Shown here: positions 36,734 through 43,238 of the stretch, piece after piece | How positions within the stretch are numbered: the stretch's first letter is position 1 | How the letters are laid out: the number at the start of each line of letters is the position of its first letter | Source: Chrysogorgia sp. JL179-B06 | Taxonomy: Eukaryota > Cnidaria > Anthozoa > Scleralcyonacea > Chrysogorgiidae | Reading direction: 5' to 3' | Assembly: GCA_035772405.1 (NCBI GenBank) | Contig: JAYKKM010000003.1 | Span: 1,492,501-1,556,500 of the forward strand | DNA length: 64,000 nucleotides | The notes under the pieces: model-generated | What the model was told of the DNA's origin: nothing | Database searches by the model: none | What the model saw: the letters and a program-made list of their open reading frames with translations, nothing else | Made by a program: the position numbers and the translations under genes

Positions 36734-38380
36734 ATGATGGACGCATTCAAAAGAAAGTACCCTTATGCTGACAAGAATAGGTTTTTTCTTGATGTTGACG
36801 ACAATATGCATATACATATATTCTTCGTGACGAAAACTAATATTGGTGACGTTTCGATAGACTCGAGTAGGTTTAAGAGTAACCCGGAGTATACTAAGAA
36901 TCTAACGATAAACAAACCAATGATAGCTAACCAAAAAGAGATAGCTAATGCCATACGAGTGGCTAAGTTGAATCTAGCGAAAAAGTACCCTCACGTCACT
37001 TTGAGCAAGTTTGAGTTCGATCCAACTGTCTCACAAGATGGTGAGGTTAATGGTGTTGATATATATTTTAGAAACAACGACATCATAAGCACGAACATAA
37101 CTAGCGATACCTTCAAAAACGACAAGAGTATGTGGATTTGGTTACACAACAACAAGTTTCCAGAAATATGGCTATCTGGTGGAACTATCCAACCACTATC
37201 AAAAGGTCGCAAGAACCACTGGGGACTTTGGGATGGCTATCCAACGGAAAACGTGTTGAACTACCCAGTGAATAACTTTAGAGTCTTCGTTAATCAAAAG
37301 AGCTACTTTCTCTCAAAGCTACCAATATTACAAATCACCACGTCAAAGACAAAGTCAAAGTGGGACGATAATGAGAGCTACTATAGGGTCGTGTTTGCGA
37401 CTTATTGTGCAAGTTTCTGTTGTGGAGTGTCGTTACAACACTTGTCACCCTCGCAAGAAGTTCACCCTGTTATCACGAGTGTAATGAGGTTTCATCTGTA
37501 TTTTACTGTTAGAAGACTTCTCAGAAGGATGGAAGGTGGTGAGAGTATGAGATCGATAAGCAGAGAGTTTGACGCTGGAGAATTGTATGGTAAGACAGAC
37601 AAGATTCCTAAAAAACACTACTACCAGGGTAAGGTTCTTGCTGATGGTACAACAGGTGAGGAGAGAGTCTTCACGATTAACGACGTTAAGAACGACTACA
37701 AACGATACGTTCCTCTAGTGTCGAATGGTCTCACCAACATTGGGAGACAATACCTAAACCAGTCCATAGAGGCCTTTGTTTACTCTACACTTGGTGCACA
37801 AGCAAGAACACGTGTGTCAGTCGTTGGTGATTCTGCAGGCAGTCTAGAGACCCAACAAGAGTTCCGAAAGTTGGTGGAGGATAGTGTTATAAACTACGAC
37901 GTGTCAACGTGGATTCTCAACATGAACAAGTCGATTAGAGACACTAACGTTGTCCAAAATCTTGCGCTATCACCGTCTACGTGGTTAATGCCAAGTAACG
38001 TGGTAATCCTCAAGAACAAAATCGCTGGGTACAACAACCTATTGAAGACTGCCACACAGAGTATGAAGTTTGGAGTAAATAGTGGGTTAAACTACACAGA
38101 AACGACGGAGGTTAAGAAAGTACACCAAGAAGGTGGAGAGCATCTGGAGACACTCGATAAACCAAAGGTGACGAATCGTCTGACACCAAACGTGACACAT
38201 CAGGAAGAGCACCTGGAGACACTTGATAAACCAAAGGTGACGAATCGTCTGACTACACCAAAAGTGACACACCGTCTGGAGGCATCAAAGGTGACACCAG
38301 GTGACAACACGACAGAGTTGGGGCTAGTTCTAGTGGTTTCGGCTGTGTCTGGATACTTAGTAAGCAAATATATGTTATAA
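36734..38380 (+). CDS. Large C-terminally anchored protein of unknown function (548 aa)
   Basis: Not recognised. The N-terminal 350 residues have no obvious enzymatic motif. Residues about 470-515 contain a duplicated peptide (HLETLDKPKVTNRL twice, the second after NVTHQEE), forming a repeat-rich stalk. A single hydrophobic helix (about 529-547, GLVLVVSAVSGYLVS) ends the protein, so it is probably tail-anchored. It starts a plus-strand operon-like run with the fibre-like gene 4 bp after its stop. Together with that neighbour it could be a surface or attachment component; this is inference. Confidence 0.8.
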   Translation: MMDAFKRKYPYADKNRFFLDVDDNMHIHIFFVTKTNIGDVSIDSSRFKSNPEYTKNLTINKPMIANQKEIANAIRVAKLNLAKKYPHVTLSKFEFDPTVSQDGEVNGVDIYFRNNDIISTNITSDTFKNDKSMWIWLHNNKFPEIWLSGGTIQPLSKGRKNHWGLWDGYPTENVLNYPVNNFRVFVNQKSYFLSKLPILQITTSKTKSKWDDNESYYRVVFATYCASFCCGVSLQHLSPSQEVHPVITSVMRFHLYFTVRRLLRRMEGGESMRSISREFDAGELYGKTDKIPKKHYYQGKVLADGTTGEERVFTINDVKNDYKRYVPLVSNGLTNIGRQYLNQSIEAFVYSTLGAQARTRVSVVGDSAGSLETQQEFRKLVEDSVINYDVSTWILNMNKSIRDTNVVQNLALSPSTWLMPSNVVILKNKIAGYNNLLKTATQSMKFGVNSGLNYTETTEVKKVHQEGGEHLETLDKPKVTNRLTPNVTHQEEHLETLDKPKVTNRLTTPKVTHRLEASKVTPGDNTTELGLVLVVSAVSGYLVSKYML

Positions 38381-38384
38381 CATA

Positions 38385-39329
38385 ATGAGTCTAAGTTACG
38401 GATTTGAGGACAGAGACTACGAGAGTGACAAAATATTAAGAAGAGCGAAGAGACATCTAGACGGTGACCCTAAATTAAGCGTGAGCGGTGGGAGTATGTC
38501 TGGAGACATAGACATGGCGTTATCGACGATCAAAAACATAGCAGACCCAGTCGATGATTTGGACGCTATCAGTAAAAAAGTGTTGTCCGTATACTTATCG
38601 CAATACTTTAGAACGCAGTCTTATAACGTTATATTTGACTTTAACATCACAAAGCACGCTATGAGTATGGTGGAATACCACAATGGAACAAATAAAGTGA
38701 AAACCATTACAGATAAAACGAGCATGTTAGTACAACATGATCCAACGTATGGTCCTATTATTGGTGTTAACAATGGTCATAGCTTCCTATCCCCTGAACT
38801 AACTCCAATTCCACTTGAAGCTGGAGTACACTTTAACTGTCCACGTATGCAATACTGTGACATATCCGTTTTTATAGTAGTAAGGTTAGCCACGAGGGTT
38901 TCTACGTCATATTGGGAGGCGATTATCTCAAACGATGATGGATCGTGGGACAAATACATAGGGTACAAAGGAGGTGATAAATTATCATATGGTGGTGGCG
39001 ATCCAGCAAAGGAGTACACGTGTACAATCCCAAATAACGTTGACACCACCAAGAGACATATGATATCAATACATTGGCGGATAGGTAACTCCTACGTTAA
39101 GGTGAACAATATAAGATCAACAGACTCAGACTTCACAGCTAATCACAAAAAGATAGGGTCTCCTTACGTAACGATCTTTGGAGTGCATCGACCAAAAATA
39201 CCACTCGCACTCTATAAGTACCCGTCTTTGATAGAGTTCTACGGTGTGAAGTTTGTATCTGGTTACATGACGAGCCGAGACATAATATTAGTTGGTAGAA
39301 ATATGATGAAGGAATATGATGTGAGTTAA
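38385..39329 (+). CDS. Fibre-like protein with phage-tail-fibre motif and lectin-like C-terminus
   Basis: Residues 31-67 contain the motif G-G-S-M-S-G-D-I-D-M ... I-K-N-I-A-D-P-V-D-D-L-D-A-I-S-K-K, the repeat seen at the shaft base of trimeric phage and algal-virus tail fibres. Residues about 80-310 are beta-rich (WEAIISNDDGSW, YIGY, HMISIHWRIGNS, SLIEFYGVKFV) and resemble a concanavalin/LamG-type sandwich. This suggests a virion spike that binds a surface ligand; the ligand is unknown. It is separated from the 548-aa gene by 4 bp and from the next gene by 5 bp. Confidence 0.7.
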   Translation: MSLSYGFEDRDYESDKILRRAKRHLDGDPKLSVSGGSMSGDIDMALSTIKNIADPVDDLDAISKKVLSVYLSQYFRTQSYNVIFDFNITKHAMSMVEYHNGTNKVKTITDKTSMLVQHDPTYGPIIGVNNGHSFLSPELTPIPLEAGVHFNCPRMQYCDISVFIVVRLATRVSTSYWEAIISNDDGSWDKYIGYKGGDKLSYGGGDPAKEYTCTIPNNVDTTKRHMISIHWRIGNSYVKVNNIRSTDSDFTANHKKIGSPYVTIFGVHRPKIPLALYKYPSLIEFYGVKFVSGYMTSRDIILVGRNMMKEYDVS

Positions 39330-39334
39330 GATAT

Positions 39335-39859
39335 ATGAGGAAGAAGTCAGTTGTTGATTTCAATCACATATCAAAGGATATGTCAGAGGAAGAGGTGCTA
39401 GAGCTCAAACGTTTGTACGCGTACTACCACAAACTAGAAGCCTGTTACAAATGGAAATACAAGAGGTTGAAGAAAATTAAACTTTCGTTAAACATGATTA
39501 GCATAGGGTTAACGACAGTAGGGATTGTAGCTGGATCGATAACCGCTAACCCTCTAATCATTGCTTGTATTAGTGGTCCTGGTGTGATCATCCAAGGCTA
39601 CTTAGCTAAATCCAATCTGCCGAGTAGAGTGGAGCATTGTAAGTTCGCACACACTAGCTACAAAAAGATACTGACACAACTAAGATCGTATCTTAGAGGT
39701 CTTCCTTACAACGAGTCAATGTTCCTCTCAGACGTTAAAGTGTTGGACGATATTGTGACAGACTTGTGCCCACCAATCAATGGAATGGTGAAAAGGTACA
39801 ATAAAATGTATGACGAGACACAAGGGGGGTCCGATCCTGACACCCCTTTAAACACGTAG
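39335..39859 (+). CDS. Two-helix membrane protein (174 aa)
   Basis: Not recognised with confidence. An N-terminal charged helix (12-48) leads to two hydrophobic helices (about 50-69 and 72-91), then a soluble helical C-terminus with a conserved-looking CKFAHTSYKKILTQL stretch. This layout resembles SLATT-type 2TM proteins, but the likeness is only topological. It ends the first plus-strand gene block, before a 437-bp hairpin-rich gap. Confidence 0.75.
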   Translation: MRKKSVVDFNHISKDMSEEEVLELKRLYAYYHKLEACYKWKYKRLKKIKLSLNMISIGLTTVGIVAGSITANPLIIACISGPGVIIQGYLAKSNLPSRVEHCKFAHTSYKKILTQLRSYLRGLPYNESMFLSDVKVLDDIVTDLCPPINGMVKRYNKMYDETQGGSDPDTPLNT

Positions 39860-40296
39860 ACGACAAATACAAGACGAACTATTGTTTTTTAGGCCCCGTC
39901 GTTTCGACGCCCCCTTTAAACTCATAATCAAACACGATATTCATATCTGAACTATGAGTGTGTTCCACATGAAAGACGACGAGAGCTAACACCTTAAAAC
40001 AAGGCGTTGGTTGGGAAACGTTTGTATTGAGCAGTTATTTTTTAAGAATAGCTGACCCCCCAAAACGGGGGGTCAGATTTTCCTAAAAAATAACTATTAC
40101 TTTGAAGACGATAATTAAGATGTTCTAATAGCGTGCTAATAATAGTAAAATATTAAGACACTACATGTGACCCCCTACTCATGGTGTGTTTGTGATCGGT
40201 AGAAGGGTCGTTTACACATGAGGTCCCGATTCGGGACCTGGTGGTCCTGTTTCGATGAGTTGTTTAGACATATAAATAAAACATGTGGTATAATAT
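39860..40296 (+). promoter_or_regulatory. Hairpin-rich intergenic region of the Polinton
   Basis: The longest non-coding gap inside the element. It contains a strong GC hairpin (arms 40052-40061 and 40067-40076) nested in a longer AT-armed inverted repeat (40033-40095), plus a 9-bp-arm palindrome (40221-40239) and a small one at about 39898-39910. It ends in the AAAACATGTGGTATAATAT motif at 40278-40296, which abuts the next gene. Possible roles are transcript termination for the upstream block, an internal replication or packaging signal, or a regulatory RNA. Confidence 0.6.
40278..40296 (+). promoter_or_regulatory. Promoter-like motif before the Bro-N gene
   Basis: AAAACATGTGGTATAATAT directly touches the ATG at 40297. 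It is nearly identical to the copy at 41471-41489, differing at one base. Confidence 0.65.
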
Positions 40297-41106
40297 ATGG
40301 TAATGAGTCTCATTAGAAAATTCGTCTTCGAGGAGGAATCAGTCACGACTATTAAGGATGGAGACAATATATGGTTCTACGGAAAAGAAGTAGCCGAGGT
40401 GTTAGGTTATAAAAGACCTTCTAAAGCAATACAAGAACATGTGGTAGATGACGAGAAAAGAGAGGTTTGGGAGCTAAGGTCCTGTCTCGGGACCTTAGGG
40501 TCCGAGTGTCGAAATAGACGAGTTTGGCAAATAAACGAGAGTGGTTTGTATAGACTAATATTCTCATCTAAGTTAGAGTCAGCTGAGACTTTTAGAAAAT
40601 GGATATTCACAGAAGTCCTACCATCTATTAGAAAAACAGGTGTTTACACACAATACAACCAGTTATCAATCATGAATGAGACAGATTTACACTACGACAT
40701 TGTAAAATATATTAGAGAGTACCATCCAACAATAGTCATCCCAGGGTTGGGTGAGTACCAAGACACATCTGCTAAAAGAATAGATGGATGGAAGAAGGGT
40801 TACAGTGGTGGACAACCAGATTTGATAGTTCCACAACTACATAAGAGATACAATGGTTTTGCTATAGAGTTCAAAACACCGAAAGGTAATGGGGTTATTA
40901 GGAATAACCAGATGAGGGTATTAAGGAGACTAAGATCACAAGGGTACAACACGTTACTATCCTCAGACCAACACGAGATAATACATTTCATAGAGACATA
41001 TATGAGAGACTCCAGAGTCCTGTGTGAGTACTGCAATAGGAGATTTAAGAGTGAAACCACACTGTCTAATCACCAAAGATACTTTCATCGAATACTCTAT
41101 CTGTGA
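40297..41106 (+). CDS. Bro-N / PD-(D/E)XK nuclease / C2H2 finger fusion
   Basis: Three parts are visible in 269 residues. Residues 5-115 form a Bro-N DNA-binding domain (WFYGKEVAEVLGYK, INESGLYRLIFSSK, FRKWIFTEVLPSIRKTG), found in baculovirus and phage regulators. Residues about 125-235 match a VRR-NUC-like nuclease, with GGQPDL (D175) and FAIEFKTPKG (E191, K193) and a downstream Q. Residues 243-264 form a C2H2 finger (C243, C246, H259, H264). A role in DNA repair, recombination or attack on competing DNA is likely; the specific role is unknown. It opens the second plus-strand gene block. Confidence 0.88.
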   Translation: MVMSLIRKFVFEEESVTTIKDGDNIWFYGKEVAEVLGYKRPSKAIQEHVVDDEKREVWELRSCLGTLGSECRNRRVWQINESGLYRLIFSSKLESAETFRKWIFTEVLPSIRKTGVYTQYNQLSIMNETDLHYDIVKYIREYHPTIVIPGLGEYQDTSAKRIDGWKKGYSGGQPDLIVPQLHKRYNGFAIEFKTPKGNGVIRNNQMRVLRRLRSQGYNTLLSSDQHEIIHFIETYMRDSRVLCEYCNRRFKSETTLSNHQRYFHRILYL

Positions 41107-41151
41107 GATGACTGTGAGATGATCTGTGACGAGATATCACGTATAATATAG

Positions 41152-41472
41152 ATGACTAACAGTGAGTCCGTACCTATTATAACGTCGACAACAAGGACCA
41201 AAGACCCTAAGAGAGTAGAGGCAGGCAAGCGGTTGGCTGCTATATCTAAAGCTGCAAAAGAGAGGAAGATGAGAGAGAGAGTGGTAAGTGAGATAGAGTA
41301 TGATGGTTTTAATTATGGATACATAATAGGAACTATAGGAGTGGTTGTAGCTGCCGGCTCATTGTATTATGCGATGAAACAAGATAAACAAATGGTGACT
41401 GTTAATGAGGAGTATAAGAACGTTGTAATAAAAAAGGAACCACCACCACGTAAACTCGACAGCCTCGATTAA
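41152..41472 (+). CDS. Single-pass membrane protein (106 aa)
   Basis: Not recognised. A basic helical N-terminus (16-45, rich in Lys/Arg) is followed by one hydrophobic helix (about 56-75, YGYIIGTIGVVVAAGSLYYA) and a charged tail ending in a PPPR motif. GTATAATATAG stands three bases from the ATG. Small membrane proteins of this sort are common in Polintons; an internal-membrane or virion role is inferred. Confidence 0.65.
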   Translation: MTNSESVPIITSTTRTKDPKRVEAGKRLAAISKAAKERKMRERVVSEIEYDGFNYGYIIGTIGVVVAAGSLYYAMKQDKQMVTVNEEYKNVVIKKEPPPRKLDSLD

Positions 41473-41489
41473 AACATGTCGTATAATAT
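41471..41489 (+). promoter_or_regulatory. Promoter-like motif overlapping the previous stop
   Basis: AAAACATGTCGTATAATAT directly before the ATG at 41490. It begins inside the stop codon (TAA) of the upstream 106-aa gene. Confidence 0.65.
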
Positions 41490-41723
41490 ATGGCATCAAT
41501 AGACAGAAAAGAACTGATGAACGAGCTATACGACGCAGCCCTTGTGACTGCTGGAGCCGTAGCCGTGTCGATGGCATCAAAGAAAATACTAAAAGAACCG
41601 TTGGGTACCCCTGAATCAGTGAAGGGCACCCTCAAGTTAGCTACTGCTGTAGGCGTTTCAACGCTACTCGTTAAGTGGGCGCAGAGTAAGAAATACTTAC
41701 CTATTGACCCGTTCTCAAAGTAA
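41490..41723 (+). CDS. Small hydrophobic protein (77 aa)
   Basis: Not recognised. Two moderately hydrophobic segments (about 14-31 and 48-62) are separated by a KEPLGTPESVKG turn, with a basic end (KWAQSKKYLPIDPF). It could be a membrane hairpin. The gene is bounded by a good promoter-like motif and by the next gene 16 bp downstream. Confidence 0.65.
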   Translation: MASIDRKELMNELYDAALVTAGAVAVSMASKKILKEPLGTPESVKGTLKLATAVGVSTLLVKWAQSKKYLPIDPFSK

Positions 41724-41739
41724 TCTAACGTAATACATA

Positions 41740-42156
41740 ATGGCTAGTGTGATAGCGGGTGGTTTGTTCAACGCTATAGCATTCGCAGGAGCTGGATTCA
41801 TATTCAGCAAGCTAAACCATACTGGCTACGAGACAGAGATAAAGAGACACAACAAAGCATTGGAAAGTCTCGCAAGAGCGAAAGAAAAGTTCTACGAGAA
41901 TGAGATTCGTCAGAGAGACAAAATTCAGGAGCTAAGACAACAACTGTCAGACGCTAACGCAGACATAAACGACACGAACCACGCTCTGGATCAACTAAGA
42001 CAAGTACTGACGATACAGTATGATGGGAAGACATTTAGTAAAGAGCCTGAGTTGTCAGACTATTACAAACCTTCAGATGAGATGAAAGAATATCAAATGG
42101 TATTCGTTGGAGTTGTTGGAATACCTTTAGGTTACCTAATATATAGAGTATTATAA
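41740..42156 (+). CDS. Coiled-coil membrane protein (138 aa)
   Basis: An N-terminal hydrophobic segment (5-24), a long charged coiled coil (about 30-95, with ENEIRQRDKIQELRQQL) and a C-terminal hydrophobic helix (119-137). The function is not known. Its central part is related to the 65-aa product encoded immediately downstream, whose ATG overlaps its last bases (TAATGAG). Confidence 0.7.
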   Translation: MASVIAGGLFNAIAFAGAGFIFSKLNHTGYETEIKRHNKALESLARAKEKFYENEIRQRDKIQELRQQLSDANADINDTNHALDQLRQVLTIQYDGKTFSKEPELSDYYKPSDEMKEYQMVFVGVVGIPLGYLIYRVL

Positions 42157-42353
42157 TGAGCACTAAAACTTTGAAGGAGATGGCTATGGAAGCAAAACAT
42201 AGTAGTAGAAACTTAATGGAGATAATCTATGAGAACCAGATTCGTCAGATGAATGAGATTAGAGAGTTGAAACAACTATTGTTGGTCGTTCTAGACCAAT
42301 CAAGACAGTATAGTAGGAAGACATTTGATTCTGCTAACTATCACGCCTTCTAG
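42156..42353 (+). CDS. Small coiled-coil protein related to its upstream neighbour (65 aa)
   Basis: Residues about 24-43 (IYENQIRQMNEIRELKQLL) parallel YENEIRQRDKIQELRQQL of the 138-aa protein, and a later RKTF parallels GKTF. It lacks both membrane segments. It looks like a shortened paralogue made by local duplication, with start and stop codons overlapping (TAATG). Function unknown. Confidence 0.6.
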   Translation: MSTKTLKEMAMEAKHSSRNLMEIIYENQIRQMNEIRELKQLLLVVLDQSRQYSRKTFDSANYHAF

Positions 42354-42364
42354 AACGACATTTA

Positions 42365-42421
42365 AGTTATTATACTATTATGTCTTTAAAAACAGTATAA
42401 AGACATAATAGTATAATAACT
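42365..42421. repeat. Perfect 24-bp inverted repeat abutting a start codon
   Basis: Two perfect 24-bp arms (42365-42388 and 42398-42421) flank a 9-bp spacer; the second arm ends 3 bp before the ATG at 42425. It is AT-rich with TATAATA cores on both strands. It could be a dyad operator, a cruciform or an RNA hairpin at the 5' end of the transcript. Confidence 0.9.
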
Positions 42422-42424
42422 CAA

Positions 42425-43054
42425 ATGGTTGACGAACGTACTATGAGAATGTTCTATGCTGGGTATACATTGGATGAGATTGCATCAAAAACGTGGAGTG
42501 GTACTACATTAGGGTACACATTGGATGAGATCAAGAATGGAATTAAGGACGCAAAAGCAAAAAAGTGGTACGACACCACATACTGTTACGAGTGTAGTAA
42601 CCACAGAACCCAAATCGAAGATGGTGTATTTAGTTGTAACAAGTGTGGAGAGACTACCTACGGACGTGTGAGAAACTTCATACCTAACATTTGGATGTAC
42701 AAGAAATCAGCTCATAGTTACAGAAAGTGGCTAGAGAGAATATTGACTAGTAAAAGACTAGTTAACGAGAGTGACATACCAATGGTGGTCAGTGATTTTA
42801 TAAAGATAGTGTGGTCTCTTAAAAGAAACAATCTAATTGTCAAGAATATATCGAAATATATTTTCTATGTCATAAGAATATGCTCTAAAAGAGATATAGA
42901 GTTGAGAGGTAGTTTTAACGACCTCAAACCTGGTAAGGTCAAGGCACGATTCGAGTATAACCTGTATAGTGTAGTATACAAGGATCTAGGTTGGGACGGA
43001 AGAGGAGATCCATACTACAACGAGTGGGTAAATAAAACATTTAGTAATATATAA
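42425..43054 (+). CDS. VLTF3-like late transcription factor candidate with zinc ribbon
   Basis: The 209-aa protein has a duplicated GYTLDEI peptide at its N-terminus (about 13-19 and 30-36), then a zinc ribbon with C54-x2-C57 and C71-x2-C74. The following stretch (Y..SAHSYRKWLERI...IPMVVSDFIK) matches the pattern around the VLTF3 core of nucleocytoplasmic viruses and Polinton-like viruses, where the factor drives late genes. If right, it may act on the shared motif found before element genes. The start is set by the inverted repeat just upstream, and the end overlaps the next ATG. The assignment rests on pattern likeness. Confidence 0.6.
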   Translation: MVDERTMRMFYAGYTLDEIASKTWSGTTLGYTLDEIKNGIKDAKAKKWYDTTYCYECSNHRTQIEDGVFSCNKCGETTYGRVRNFIPNIWMYKKSAHSYRKWLERILTSKRLVNESDIPMVVSDFIKIVWSLKRNNLIVKNISKYIFYVIRICSKRDIELRGSFNDLKPGKVKARFEYNLYSVVYKDLGWDGRGDPYYNEWVNKTFSNI

Positions 43055-43236
43055 TGGCAAGACCAAGAATTTACAAAACAAGAGAAGAAGCTTCAAGAGC
43101 AGCTAGAGCTCAAACTAAAGAGTGGATGAGAACTCACAAATGGGTGTGTGAGACATGTGATAATAGACCATACCATGTTACCTCTAAATATAGACACCTG
43201 GAGACCAAAAAGCATTTGAGAAATTTGAGCTTCTAA
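43054..43236 (+). CDS. Small C2H2 zinc-finger protein (60 aa)
   Basis: A basic N-terminal helix (8-28, rich in Arg/Ala) precedes one finger with C32, C35, H48 and H54 (VCETCDNRPY...SKYRHLETKKH), the type seen in many large-virus and Polinton small proteins. It probably binds nucleic acid. ATG overlaps the VLTF3-like stop (TAATGG). Its stop lies 2 bp from the polymerase gene's stop, the two being convergent. Confidence 0.75.
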   Translation: MARPRIYKTREEASRAARAQTKEWMRTHKWVCETCDNRPYHVTSKYRHLETKKHLRNLSF

Positions 43237-43238
43237 TT

